64,000 nt of DNA from Phytopseudomonas argentinensis (GCF_900113905.1 NZ_FORC01000004.1:186001-250000); one strand, 5' to 3'. Shown: positions 48,776 to 60,185, numbered from the stretch's first letter. The notes: generated by a model from the sequence alone, not told the origin. Numbers and translations: made by a program.

Positions 48776-49201
48776 TCAGCTGCTGCTGCGCACCATGTCG
48801 ACGTGAGGGATACCGGCTTCCAGGTATTCCTCGCTTACTACAGTGAAGCCCAGCTTTTCATAGAACGGCGTCGCCTGCACCTGGGCGCTGAGCATTTGCT
48901 GGCTCAGCCCACGTTTTTCCGCTTCGGCGATTACCGCCTGCAGCAGTGCTTCGCCGACTTTCAGGCCACGCCAATCCTTGAGCACCGATACCCGGCCGAT
49001 CTGGCCGTCGGCCAGCAAGCGTGCCGTGCCGATCGGGTAGTCGCCTTCGCAGGCGAGGAAATGCACGGCATCACTGTCTTCGGCGTCCCATTCCAGTTCA
49101 GGCGGCACCGCCTGTTCAGCGACGAAGACCGTTTCGCGGATGCGCCGCAGCTCTTCGTAATCCTTGTGCCAGTCGGCGATGCGTACGTGCAGGTCATTCA
49201 T
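48776..49201 (-). CDS. GNAT family N-acetyltransferase (YjcF/ElaA-like)
   Basis: 141 residues from ATG 49201; the start lies 8 bases inside the RoxA-like gene. Acetyl-CoA-binding signature: IGRVSVLKDWRGLKVGEALLQAVI, then AQVQATPFYEKLGF. Cytoplasmic; transfers an acetyl group to an amino group of an unknown substrate. Its overlap with the upstream hydroxylase gene suggests a shared role in modification of proteins, which is only inference. Confidence 0.85.
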   Translation of the reverse strand: MNDLHVRIADWHKDYEELRRIRETVFVAEQAVPPELEWDAEDSDAVHFLACEGDYPIGTARLLADGQIGRVSVLKDWRGLKVGEALLQAVIAEAEKRGLSQQMLSAQVQATPFYEKLGFTVVSEEYLEAGIPHVDMVRSSS

Positions 49202-50363
49202 CGGCAGCGAACTCCAGACTTCCCTGTTTGGCCAGCTCGAGCAACAGCTCGCGCGCTTCGTCATTGCCCAGCCATGGCCCCAGGTTCTCCAGGTGCAGGG
49301 CGTCGGCCGAGCAGATCATTTTCAGCAGTTCGCGCAGGTCAGCGGACACCAGGCGGCTTTGCCCGCTGGCGAACAGCACCAGGCCATCGCCGACTTCCGA
49401 CCAGGCCATGCGTGCGCTCGGATTGCGGATCAGGATAGCGCCCTCTTCGAGCTGATCGAGAAAGCCGTCCTCGTCGATTTCGATACCGGCAATCAGCTCC
49501 GGGTATTTGGGCTCGGTCATGAACTGGCCGAACCAGGTCATCAGCAGACGCTCGTCGCTCATGTGCTCGGCGAGCAGCGCCTTGAGACGCTCGAGCGCGT
49601 CGCGCTGGATCTCGTTGGGGTCGCTGACCGGCGCGGTATCAGCGTCGCTGTAGCGCGTTTCGTCCGGCAGGAACTGGCCAAGGAAGTCAGTGAAATGGGT
49701 CAGTACTTCGGCCGCGCTGGGCGCGCGGAAACCCACGGAATAAGTCATGCAATCGTCCTCGGCGGTGCCACAGTGGGCCAGGAGCGGCGGCAGATAGAGC
49801 ATATCGCCGGGCTCGAGCACCCATTCTTCAGTTTGATCGAATTGGGCCAGGATCCTCATGTCCAGATCCGGCAGCAGCGGGCTCGCGGCGTCGCACATCT
49901 GGCCAATCTGCCAGCGACGGCGGCCATGGGCCTGCAGGAGAAACACATCGTAGTTGTCGAAGTGCGGGCCAACGCCGCCACCCGGCGTGGCAAAGCTGAT
50001 CATCACATCGTCGATACGCCATTTGGGCAGGAACTTGAACTGTTCCAGCAGTTCGGCGACTTCAGGCACGAATTGGTCGACGGCCTGCACCAGCAGGGTC
50101 CAATCGCGCTCCGGCAGCTCGGCAAAGGCATCCTCGGCGAATGGCCCGCGGCGAACCTCCCAGGGCGTTTCGCCATGCTCGAGCACCAGGCGCGACTCGA
50201 CCTCTTCCTCGAGTGCCAGGCCAGCCAGCTCGTCAGGGGAAATCGGGCTTTCGAAATCGGCGATGGCCTGGCGCACCAGCAGGGGCTTCTTTTGCCAGTA
50301 GTCGCGCAGGAACTCGCGTGCGCTCAGGCCACCCAGTAGCTGAAGAGGAGCATCAGGATTCAT
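49194..50363 (-). CDS. JmjC-type cupin, RoxA/YcfD-like ribosomal oxygenase
   Basis: 389 residues from ATG 50363 with AAGGA 7 bases upstream. A 2-oxoglutarate/Fe(II)-dependent oxygenase fold with the iron triad His134 and Asp136 in GPHFDNYDVF and the distal His197 in LPPLLAHCG. The best-known relative hydroxylates an arginine in ribosomal protein L16. The C-terminal third is the dimer/winged-helix part of this family. A terminator lies between it and purB. I am sure of the family, fairly sure of the L16 substrate. Confidence 0.88.
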   Translation of the reverse strand: MNPDAPLQLLGGLSAREFLRDYWQKKPLLVRQAIADFESPISPDELAGLALEEEVESRLVLEHGETPWEVRRGPFAEDAFAELPERDWTLLVQAVDQFVPEVAELLEQFKFLPKWRIDDVMISFATPGGGVGPHFDNYDVFLLQAHGRRRWQIGQMCDAASPLLPDLDMRILAQFDQTEEWVLEPGDMLYLPPLLAHCGTAEDDCMTYSVGFRAPSAAEVLTHFTDFLGQFLPDETRYSDADTAPVSDPNEIQRDALERLKALLAEHMSDERLLMTWFGQFMTEPKYPELIAGIEIDEDGFLDQLEEGAILIRNPSARMAWSEVGDGLVLFASGQSRLVSADLRELLKMICSADALHLENLGPWLGNDEARELLLELAKQGSLEFAADE

Positions 50364-50391
50364 CTGTAAGTCCTTGATATTTGTCGAGGCG

Positions 50392-50424
50392 TATAAAAAG
50401 AAACGCCCGGCTTCAGCCGGGCGT
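50392..50424 (-). terminator. purB terminator
   Basis: Stem ACGCCCGGCT / AGCCGGGCGT with a 2-base loop region, followed on the minus strand by TTTCTTTTTA. Confidence 0.9.
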
Positions 50425-50443
50425 CCTTGGGGCCGACGGCCGT

Positions 50444-51814
50444 TTAGATGCGCTTGGCCTGGGCCACGGCATTGCCGATGTAATTGGCTGGCGTCAGCTG
50501 CTTGAGTTCTTCCTTGGCCTGCTGCGGCATATCCAGGCCGTCGATGAAGGCCAGCAGCGCCTCGGGCGTGATGCCCTTGCCACGGGTCAGCTCCTTGAGC
50601 TTCTCGTAGGGGTTCTCGATGGCGTAGCGGCGCATGACGGTCTGGATCGGCTCGGCGAGCACTTCCCAACAAGCGTTCAAGTCTTCAGAAATACGTTGAG
50701 CATTGAGCTCCAACTTACTGATTCCCTTGAGACTTGCTTCGTAGGCAATCACGCTGTGGGCGAAGCCGACACCGAGATTGCGCAGTACCGTGGAGTCGGT
50801 CAGATCGCGCTGCCAACGGGAGATCGGCAGCTTGCTGGCCAGGTGCTGGAACAGCGCATTGGCGATACCCAGGTTGCCTTCGGAGTTCTCGAAGTCGATC
50901 GGGTTGACCTTGTGCGGCATGGTCGACGAGCCGATCTCGCCGGCCACGGTCTTCTGCTTGAAATAACCCAGGGAGATGTAGCCCCAGACGTCACGGTCAA
51001 AGTCGATGAGGATGGTGTTGAAGCGCGCGATGGCGTCGAACAGCTCGGCAATGTAGTCGTGGGGTTCGATCTGCGTGGTGTAGGGGTTCCACTGCAGGCC
51101 CAGGTCATGCTCGATGAACTGACGGGCGTTGGCTTCCCAGTCGATCTGCGGGTAGGCCGACAGGTGGGCGTTGTAGTTGCCCACCGCGCCGTTGATCTTG
51201 CCGAGCAGCGGCACGGCGTCGATCTGGGTGATCTGGCGCTCGAGGCGATAGACGACGTTGGCCAGTTCCTTGCCCAGGGTGGTGGGCGAAGCCGGTTGGC
51301 CGTGGGTGCGCGAAAGCATCGGCACGTCGGCGAACTTCACCGCCAGTTCGCGGATGGCAGAGGCGATCTGGCGCATCAGCGGCAGCAGCACATTGTCACG
51401 GCCTTCGCGCAGCATCAGGGCGTGGGACAGGTTGTTGATGTCCTCGCTGGTGCAGGCGAAATGGATGAACTCGCTGACCTTGTCCAGCTCCGGCAGTTTG
51501 GCCGCCTGTTCCTTGAGCAGGTACTCCACGGCCTTGACGTCGTGGTTGGTGGTGCGCTCGATTTCCTTGACGCGCTCGGCGTGCTCGACGGCGAAGTTCT
51601 CGGCCAGCTCGTTGAGCAGGGCGTTGGCTTCGGCGGAGAAGGGCGCCACTTCGCTCACGCCTTCATGGGCAGCGAGGCGCTGCAGCCAGCGAACTTCCAC
51701 CTGGACGCGGAAACGGATCAGGCCGTATTCGCTGAAAATGGGGCGCAGGGCGCTGGTTTTGCCGGCATAGCGGCCATCTACGGGCGAAACCGCGGTGAGC
51801 GAGGAAAGCTGCAT
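50444..51814 (-). CDS. purB: Adenylosuccinate lyase
   Basis: 456 residues from ATG 51814 (MQLSSLTAVS). Fumarase/aspartase superfamily enzyme that removes fumarate from SAICAR and adenylosuccinate in purine synthesis. Signature loop GSSTMPHKVNP is present, with the catalytic His in TSEDINNLSHALM region and TRTHGQPA-type RTHGQPASPTTLGKE block. Soluble tetramer. Own terminator downstream; hflD lies upstream in the same direction with 123 bases between. Confidence 0.97.
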   Translation of the reverse strand: MQLSSLTAVSPVDGRYAGKTSALRPIFSEYGLIRFRVQVEVRWLQRLAAHEGVSEVAPFSAEANALLNELAENFAVEHAERVKEIERTTNHDVKAVEYLLKEQAAKLPELDKVSEFIHFACTSEDINNLSHALMLREGRDNVLLPLMRQIASAIRELAVKFADVPMLSRTHGQPASPTTLGKELANVVYRLERQITQIDAVPLLGKINGAVGNYNAHLSAYPQIDWEANARQFIEHDLGLQWNPYTTQIEPHDYIAELFDAIARFNTILIDFDRDVWGYISLGYFKQKTVAGEIGSSTMPHKVNPIDFENSEGNLGIANALFQHLASKLPISRWQRDLTDSTVLRNLGVGFAHSVIAYEASLKGISKLELNAQRISEDLNACWEVLAEPIQTVMRRYAIENPYEKLKELTRGKGITPEALLAFIDGLDMPQQAKEELKQLTPANYIGNAVAQAKRI

Positions 51815-51937
51815 GGGAGGCGTTCTCGGACAGTCGGGCATTGAAAAGGGCGCATATCATACACGAATTAGGGCAGCTATCAGTGCCGCAGCCCTGTCAT
51901 TCGACGAGTGAAATGCGTGTCGGAATAAAGGTAAGGT

Positions 51938-52558
51938 TCAACCGCGCAGCATCGGGTACAGCTCGCGCAACAGCTTGCGGCGGCTGAATACCAGCTGCCA
52001 GCGGTGCCCGCCCAGTTGCCGCCAGAGGCGCGCCGAGCGAATGCCGGCTAGCAGCAGGCCGCGAATCTTCGAGGCATTGGCCGGTTGCTGCAGGAAGCGG
52101 CTGTCGCCCTGCACCTGGATGCGCTGCTTGAAGGTGCTGATGGTGTCCTGATACAGCGCACCGCAAGAGGAGATGACATTCTCGTGGCCAATGCCGAAGT
52201 GCTCGGCCTGGCTCTGGATCTGGTCCAGGCGATTGCCCATCAACTGCAGCAGGTCGCCGCGCTTGTCGAGTTGGCGTTCCAGGCCGAGCAGGGCAAGGGC
52301 GTAACGCAAGGGTTCGCGCTGCAGGCTGGCAGGGTCGCGCTCCAGGGCGCTTACCAGGGCGCGATAGCCGTCGCGCAGGTGCAGATCGTCACCGCCGTAC
52401 ACATCCAGGGTGCCGTTGGCATCGCGCACCAGCAGGCTGCCGATCAGGCAGGTCACTTCACTTTCGCCGGCCTGGCCGGTCTTGGCGATCTTGTCGACCA
52501 TTACCGCGGCTTGAAACACTGCGCCTAGGGCGACCAGTTGCTCCTGAATCGGATTCAT
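51938..52558 (-). CDS. hflD: HflD-like protein (DUF489)
   Basis: 206 residues from ATG 52558; the stop of mnmA overlaps this start by four bases. All-helical protein of the HflD family, named for control of lambda lysogeny in E. coli (it restrains CII); its own cellular role is not settled. It is usually next to mnmA and purB, as here. Signature parts: RYALALLGLERQLDKRGDLL and LLAGIRSARLWRQLGG. Confidence 0.9.
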   Translation of the reverse strand: MNPIQEQLVALGAVFQAAVMVDKIAKTGQAGESEVTCLIGSLLVRDANGTLDVYGGDDLHLRDGYRALVSALERDPASLQREPLRYALALLGLERQLDKRGDLLQLMGNRLDQIQSQAEHFGIGHENVISSCGALYQDTISTFKQRIQVQGDSRFLQQPANASKIRGLLLAGIRSARLWRQLGGHRWQLVFSRRKLLRELYPMLRG

Positions 52559-53670
52559 CGCGGGGCGCCCTCGCTCCACGGCTCGGCGCTTTCGATCACG
52601 CCGCCGCCAAGACAGATATCACCGTCGTAGAACACCACCGACTGGCCAGGTGTAACGGCGCGTTGCGGTTGCTCGAAGGTGGCGCGATAACCCTCCGCTG
52701 TGCGCTCCAGGGTGCAGGCCTGGTCGGCCTGGCGGTAGCGCACCTTGGCGGTCAATTGCCGTGATGTATCAAGTTCCACGGGGTTGACCCAGTAGATCTG
52801 CGAAGCCAGCAGGGCGCGGGAGAACAGCCAGGGGTGCTCGTTGCCCTGGCCAACCACCAGCACATTGCGGGTCAGATCCTTGTGCAGCACATACCAGGGT
52901 TCGTCGCCGGCGTCCTTGAGACCGCCGATACCCAGGCCCTGGCGCTGACCGATGGTGTGATACATCAAACCGTAGTGCTTGCCGATCACGTCGCCCTCGG
53001 TGGTTTCGATAGTGCCGGGCTGGGCCGGCAGGTACTGCTTGAGGAAGTCGCTGAAGCGTCGCTCGCCAATGAAGCAGATGCCGGTGGAATCCTTTTTCTT
53101 GGCGGTGGCCAACTGGTATTTCTCGGCTATCGCCCGCACCTGGGGCTTTTCCAGCTCGCCAACCGGGAACAGGGTCTTGGCGATCTGCTCGCCACCGACG
53201 GCATGCAGGAAGTAACTCTGGTCCTTGTTGGCATCCAGGCCCTTGAGCAGTTCGCTGCGGCCATCGATGTCACGACGGCGCACATAATGGCCGGTGGCGA
53301 TCAGGTCGGCGCCGAGCATCAGGGCGTAGTCGAGGAACGCCTTGAACTTGATCTCGCGGTTGCAGAGGATGTCCGGATTGGGCGTGCGCCCGGCCTTGTA
53401 TTCGGCCAGAAAATGCTCGAACACGTTGTCCCAGTACTCGGCCGCGAAGTTGGCGGTGTGCAGCTTGATGCCGATGCGGTCGCACACGGCCTGGGCGTCC
53501 GCCAGATCGTCCATGGCGGTGCAGTATTCGGTGCCGTCGTCCTCGTCCCAGTTCTTCATGAACAGGCCTTCGACCTGGTAGCCCTGTTCGAGCAGCAGCA
53601 GGGCCGAGACGGAGGAGTCGACGCCGCCGGACATGCCGACGATAACGCGCTGGGTGGCTGGATCTTGCAT
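52555..53670 (-). CDS. mnmA: tRNA 2-thiouridylase MnmA
   Basis: 371 residues from ATG 53670; a TTG at 53694 gives 379 residues and cannot be excluded since no strong ribosome site is seen before either. Adds sulfur to U34 of tRNA for Lys, Glu and Gln. ATP loop GMSGGVDSS near the start; the two catalytic cysteines are in DILCNREIKF and STGICFIGERRF. The adjacent hflD is translationally coupled. Confidence 0.95.
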   Translation of the reverse strand: MQDPATQRVIVGMSGGVDSSVSALLLLEQGYQVEGLFMKNWDEDDGTEYCTAMDDLADAQAVCDRIGIKLHTANFAAEYWDNVFEHFLAEYKAGRTPNPDILCNREIKFKAFLDYALMLGADLIATGHYVRRRDIDGRSELLKGLDANKDQSYFLHAVGGEQIAKTLFPVGELEKPQVRAIAEKYQLATAKKKDSTGICFIGERRFSDFLKQYLPAQPGTIETTEGDVIGKHYGLMYHTIGQRQGLGIGGLKDAGDEPWYVLHKDLTRNVLVVGQGNEHPWLFSRALLASQIYWVNPVELDTSRQLTAKVRYRQADQACTLERTAEGYRATFEQPQRAVTPGQSVVFYDGDICLGGGVIESAEPWSEGAPR

Positions 53671-53752
53671 GGTCGGAATCAATACGGGCTTCAAAGGGGC
53701 GGGATTCTAACAGGATGTACGGCACGTTTCAGTCTGGCGCGCACGGCTGGCC

Positions 53753-54199
53753 CTATATCGGGTCGTGGATCAGGCTCAGGGGGAAGCGGGCGCCGGCCAG
53801 ATAGTCATCCAGGCAGTGCAACACCAGTTCGCTGCGCAAGCGGCCGCGCTCGGCCAACAGTTCATCGTAAGTGAGCCAGCGAATGCCGCTGATGTCGCTA
53901 TCCAGCGCGCGCTCGGCATGGTGCTCGAGCAGTTTGGCGACGAAGCAGATGCGCTGGTAGGTCACGCCGTTGCTCGGCGCGGTGTACAGGTAGATGCCGG
54001 TGACGCCGGTCAGCTCGACATCGCAGGCGGTTTCTTCGAGGGTTTCGCGTATCGCCGCCTGCTGCAGGCTTTCCCGCGGCTCCAGGTGGCCGGCGGGCTG
54101 GTTGAGTACCAGGCGGCCGCCTTTCAGCTCTTCGACGAACAGAAAACGCCCCTCTTGCTCGACGATGGTGGCGACGGTGACGTGTGCGTGCCAGGTCAT
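53753..54199 (-). CDS. Nudix hydrolase (NudJ-like)
   Basis: 148 residues from ATG 54199 with AAGGAGT upstream. The Nudix box runs from GHLEPRE to RETLEET (residues ~37-58), with the metal-binding RExxEE glutamates intact, but the usual glycine after them is alanine. NudJ-type enzymes cleave thiamine and nucleoside diphosphate derivatives. It lies 82 bases upstream of mnmA in the same direction. Confidence 0.88.
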   Translation of the reverse strand: MTWHAHVTVATIVEQEGRFLFVEELKGGRLVLNQPAGHLEPRESLQQAAIRETLEETACDVELTGVTGIYLYTAPSNGVTYQRICFVAKLLEHHAERALDSDISGIRWLTYDELLAERGRLRSELVLHCLDDYLAGARFPLSLIHDPI

Positions 54200-54221
54200 G
54201 CTGACTCCTTGTTCGGTGCCT

Positions 54222-54257
54222 GAAAACGACAACCCCGGCACGGGGCCGGGGTTGTCG
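54222..54257 (-). terminator. idh terminator
   Basis: Perfect 13-bp stem CGACAACCCCGGC / GCCGGGGTTGTCG with loop ACGGG, then TTTT on the minus strand. It lies 24 bases after the idh stop, just before the Nudix gene. Confidence 0.92.
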
Positions 54258-54280
54258 GTATCGCTAACTCAACGTAGTGC

Positions 54281-56509
<2,229 letters not shown>

Positions 56510-56877
56510 ATTTGATTTAACTCTCTTTTTTACTGAACTTGCACGGCACTGATCCGGGTGAGGTGGCTTCTGGCCACAGCGCGGCACCAATGATGTGAAT
56601 TCGAAGTTCCATCCCGATGATGTTGGGTGTCGCTGCCGACCAGAGGCGATTACCGATCACCTAGGCAGGCCGATGCGACAAGTGCTGGAAGCCGTACTCC
56701 AGGCAGATGCGCCCTTATGACTACTCAGTCAGCGCCCGAGTATATCAAACCGGCGGGGCATGTTGCTCGTGCCTGCCTGCAAGCTGCCGTTCGGCTGAAT
56801 GGTCATGGCGCCCAGACCGGCGCCGACGGACGGCCCGTGGGTCTGCCCCAGGTTCGGCGAGGACTGGCGAGGACGAT
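56510..56877. other. Intergenic region between idh and the cspD terminator
   Basis: About 370 bases; no gene is supported. It should carry the idh promoter near 56520-56600. In other pseudomonads icd occupies this place. Two short frames on the plus strand lack start signals. Confidence 0.55.
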
Positions 56878-56902
56878 AAAAAAACCGGCCATGAGGCCGG
56901 TT
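56878..56902 (-). terminator. cspD terminator
   Basis: Stem AACCGGCC / GGCCGGTT, loop ATGA, with a seven-base T-run on the minus strand. Confidence 0.9.
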
Positions 56903-56918
56903 CGTGTGAGAGGCAGTG

Positions 56919-57182
56919 TCAGGCTTCGATGGGTATTTCGCTCACCCTGTTCACGGCGGCGGGGACTTCCTGGGCAACCTGAGCCGCACTGATGTTGACG
57001 GCGTGGAGACCCTTGGGGCCTTGAATGATGTCGAAACTCACCGCCTGGCCGGCCTTCAAGGTTTTGTAGCCCTCCATCTGGATGGCCGAATAATGGGCGA
57101 ACAGGTCCTCATCTCGACCATCGGCCAGGATGAACCCATAGCCCTTGGCGTTGTTGAACCACTTGACCTTACCACTTAGCAT
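56919..57182 (-). CDS. cspD: Cold shock domain protein CspD
   Basis: 87 residues from ATG 57182 (MLSGKVKWFN). Single cold-shock domain with the RNA-binding motifs KGYGFI and DLFAHYSAI; the CspD-type C-terminal extension follows. CspD binds single-stranded DNA and slows replication in stationary phase. It is divergent from clpS, an arrangement seen across proteobacteria. A ribosome site AGAGGG precedes the start. Confidence 0.95.
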   Translation of the reverse strand: MLSGKVKWFNNAKGYGFILADGRDEDLFAHYSAIQMEGYKTLKAGQAVSFDIIQGPKGLHAVNISAAQVAQEVPAAVNRVSEIPIEA

Positions 57183-57402
57183 GCCGATATCCCTCTGCAA
57201 GGAACCCCATAGCTGGAGTATCATCCCCATTCGATCCAGCGTTCGCGCGGTCATCCGGCGAGCGCAAGCCCTTTCGCCCCGTAGGGGTATCACTTGGTTG
57301 TAACACCCTTTTGCCGATAGTCAAGGCATCGCACGAAACGACGATAAACGGGTCAGATTTTTTGCGACCTGCTCCATTCACCCCACGAACCTTTTATCCA
57401 GC
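57183..57402. other. Divergent promoter region of cspD and clpS
   Basis: 220 bases without a gene; both promoters must lie here. I do not see a clear operator. Confidence 0.5.
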
Positions 57403-57765
57403 ATGCATGCAAGTAGCCAGATTCGACTAACATTCAATCAGGATCGACCCGCACCGCATGAGGACGACTCTTCAGGCCTGGCCGTCGAGGAGTCCAAGCC
57501 GGCATTGCAGGCGCCTCCGCTCTATAAGGTGGTCTTGTTCAATGATGACTACACCCCCATGGATTTCGTGGTCGAAATACTCGAGACCTTCTTCAACCTC
57601 AATCGCGAGGTGGCAACCAGGATCATGTTGACCGTGCACACTGAAGGTCGCGCCGTCTGCGGGCTCTACACCCGTGACATCGCCGAGACCAAAGCCGCGC
57701 AGGTCAATCAATACGCGCGGGAAAGCCAGCATCCATTACTCTGTGAAATCGAGAAGGACGGTTAA
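57403..57765 (+). CDS. clpS: ATP-dependent Clp protease adaptor ClpS
   Basis: 120 residues, start ATG 57403. N-degron recognition adaptor: the hydrophobic-pocket part is YKVVLFNDDYTPMDFVVEIL, followed by the MLTVHTEG strand. It binds N-terminal Phe, Leu, Trp or Tyr and hands substrates to ClpA. The flexible N-terminal extension before it controls ClpA. clpA starts 29 bases downstream. Confidence 0.96.
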   Translation: MHASSQIRLTFNQDRPAPHEDDSSGLAVEESKPALQAPPLYKVVLFNDDYTPMDFVVEILETFFNLNREVATRIMLTVHTEGRAVCGLYTRDIAETKAAQVNQYARESQHPLLCEIEKDG

Positions 57766-57794
57766 CGCCGGCCGCTTGGGCATGAGGTGAAGCT

Positions 57795-60065
57795 ATGTTA
57801 AATCGAGAGCTCGAAGTCACCCTCAACCTTGCCTTCAAGGAGGCACGCGCAAAACGTCATGAATTCATGACCGTGGAGCACCTCCTGCTGGCTCTTCTGG
57901 ACAACGAAGCGGCAGCCAGCGTGCTGCGCGCCTGCGGCGCCAGCCTGGACAAGCTGCGCAGCGATCTGCAGGAATTCATCGACTCCACCACGCCGCTGAT
58001 CCCCCAGCACGACGAAGAGCGCGAAACCCAGCCAACCCTGGGCTTCCAGCGCGTGCTGCAACGCGCCGTGTTCCACGTACAAAGCTCGGGCAAGCGCGAA
58101 GTCACCGGTGCCAACGTGCTGGTGGCGATCTTCAGCGAACAGGAAAGCCAGGCCGTATTCCTGCTCAAGCAGCAGAGCGTGGCGCGCATCGACGTGGTCA
58201 ACTTCATCGCCCATGGCATTTCCAAGGTACCGGGGCAGGGCGCATCCCCCGAAGCCGACTCGGAAATGCAGGACGAAGAGGGCGGCGAGTCGCCGTCTTC
58301 CAGCAATCCGCTGGACGCCTATGCCAGCAACCTCAACGAACTGGCGCGCCAGGGACGTATCGACCCGCTGGTCGGCCGCGAGCACGAAGTCGAGCGCGTC
58401 GCGCAGATTCTTGCCCGGCGGCGCAAGAACAACCCGCTGCTGGTCGGCGAGGCCGGCGTTGGCAAGACCGCCATTGCCGAAGGCCTGGCCAAGCGCATCG
58501 TCGATAACCAGGTACCGGACCTCTTGGCCGACAGCGTGGTGTACTCGCTCGACCTGGGTGCGCTGCTGGCTGGCACCAAGTACCGCGGCGACTTCGAGAA
58601 GCGCCTCAAGGCGTTGTTGACCGAGCTGCGCAAGCGCCCGCAGGCCATTCTGTTCATCGATGAAATTCACACCATCATCGGCGCCGGTGCTGCCTCTGGC
58701 GGCGTGATGGACGCGTCGAACCTGCTCAAACCGGCGCTGTCGTCCGGTGAGATCCGTTGCATAGGCTCCACTACCTTCCAGGAGTTCCGCGGCATCTTTG
58801 AGAAGGATCGTGCCCTGGCGCGACGCTTCCAGAAGGTCGATGTGGTGGAGCCGTCGGTGGAAGACACCATCGGCATCCTTAAGGGGCTCAAGGGGCGCTT
58901 CGAGCAGCACCACGACATCCAGTACAGCGACGAAGCATTGCGCGCCGCTGCCGAACTGGCCTCGCGTTACATCAATGATCGCCACATGCCGGACAAGGCC
59001 ATCGACGTGATCGACGAGGCGGGCGCCTACCAGCGCCTGCAGCCACAGGACAAGCGCGTCAAGTGCATCGACGTACCCCAGGTCGAAGACATCGTCGCCA
59101 AGATCGCGCGGATTCCGCCAAAGCATGTCAGCAGCTCCGACAAGGAACTGTTGCGCAACCTGGAGCGCGACCTGAAGCTGACCGTATTCGGTCAGGACGC
59201 CGCCATCGACTCCCTGGCTACCGCCATCAAGCTGTCCCGTGCCGGCCTCAAGGCGCCGGACAAGCCGGTTGGCTCGTTCCTGTTCGCCGGCCCGACCGGG
59301 GTCGGCAAGACCGAGGCGGCGCGGCAGTTGTCCAAGGCGCTGGGCGTAGAGCTGGTGCGTTTCGACATGTCCGAGTACATGGAGCGGCACACCGTGTCGC
59401 GCCTGATCGGCGCGCCACCCGGCTATGTGGGTTTCGACCAGGGCGGTTTGTTGACCGAGGCGATCACCAAGCAGCCCCATTGCGTACTGCTGCTCGATGA
59501 AATCGAGAAGGCGCACCCGGAAGTCTTCAACCTGCTGCTGCAGGTGATGGATCACGGCACCCTAACCGACAACAACGGGCGCAAGGCGGATTTCCGCAAT
59601 GTCATCCTGATCATGACCACCAACGCCGGCGCGGAAACCGCTTCGCGGGCTTCGATCGGCTTCACCTATCAGGATCACTCATCCGATGCAATGGAAGTGA
59701 TCAAGAAGAGCTTCACGCCCGAGTTCCGCAACCGTCTGGACACCATCATCCAGTTCGGCCGTCTCAGTCACGAAACGATCAAGAGCATCGTCGACAAGTT
59801 CCTCATCGAGCTGCAGGCTCAGCTCGAGGACAAGCGCGTCATGCTCGAGGTCAGCGATGCAGCCCGTGACTGGCTGGCCGAGCAGGGTTACGACGTGCAG
59901 ATGGGTGCGCGGCCGATGGCTCGCCTCATCCAGGATCGCATCAAGCGACCACTGGCCGAGGAAATCCTCTTTGGCGAGCTTTCCGAGCACGGCGGCACGG
60001 TGCATGTGAATCTCGAGAACGGCGAGCTGACATTCGAGTTCGAGACCACGGCGGCGATGGCCTGA
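57795..60065 (+). CDS. clpA: ATP-dependent Clp protease ATPase ClpA
   Basis: 756 residues. N-domain (1-~145) that binds ClpS; first AAA module with Walker A GEAGVGKTAIAEGLAK (~215) and the Walker B region ILFIDEIHTIIG; second module with GPTGVGKTEAARQL (~495) and LLLDEIEKAHPEV. Unfolds substrates and feeds them to ClpP. clpP is not in this window. A terminator follows 46 bases after the stop. Confidence 0.97.
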   Translation: MLNRELEVTLNLAFKEARAKRHEFMTVEHLLLALLDNEAAASVLRACGASLDKLRSDLQEFIDSTTPLIPQHDEERETQPTLGFQRVLQRAVFHVQSSGKREVTGANVLVAIFSEQESQAVFLLKQQSVARIDVVNFIAHGISKVPGQGASPEADSEMQDEEGGESPSSSNPLDAYASNLNELARQGRIDPLVGREHEVERVAQILARRRKNNPLLVGEAGVGKTAIAEGLAKRIVDNQVPDLLADSVVYSLDLGALLAGTKYRGDFEKRLKALLTELRKRPQAILFIDEIHTIIGAGAASGGVMDASNLLKPALSSGEIRCIGSTTFQEFRGIFEKDRALARRFQKVDVVEPSVEDTIGILKGLKGRFEQHHDIQYSDEALRAAAELASRYINDRHMPDKAIDVIDEAGAYQRLQPQDKRVKCIDVPQVEDIVAKIARIPPKHVSSSDKELLRNLERDLKLTVFGQDAAIDSLATAIKLSRAGLKAPDKPVGSFLFAGPTGVGKTEAARQLSKALGVELVRFDMSEYMERHTVSRLIGAPPGYVGFDQGGLLTEAITKQPHCVLLLDEIEKAHPEVFNLLLQVMDHGTLTDNNGRKADFRNVILIMTTNAGAETASRASIGFTYQDHSSDAMEVIKKSFTPEFRNRLDTIIQFGRLSHETIKSIVDKFLIELQAQLEDKRVMLEVSDAARDWLAEQGYDVQMGARPMARLIQDRIKRPLAEEILFGELSEHGGTVHVNLENGELTFEFETTAAMA

Positions 60066-60066
60066 G

Positions 60067-60097
60067 TGTGGCGCAGCGCTTGTCGCGCTGCGCCACA
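60067..60097. repeat. Perfect hairpin directly behind clpA
   Basis: TGTGGCGCAGCGC (60067-60079) and GCGCTGCGCCACA (60085-60097) are exact inverted copies, loop TTGTC. It precedes the terminator and has no T-run. Confidence 0.85.
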
Positions 60098-60111
60098 GGC
60101 GCCTTGAAGCC

Positions 60112-60145
60112 AATAAAAAGCCCGGCATATGCCGGGCTTTTTATT
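60112..60145. terminator. Bidirectional terminator between clpA and infA
   Basis: A perfect 34-base palindrome: AATAAAAAGCCCGGCAT and its exact reverse complement without a spacer. The A/T flanks serve both directions. Confidence 0.95.
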
Positions 60146-60185
60146 GGCCGCTGGAAACAGAGCAGCGTATCGTGCTCTTTCCCTG

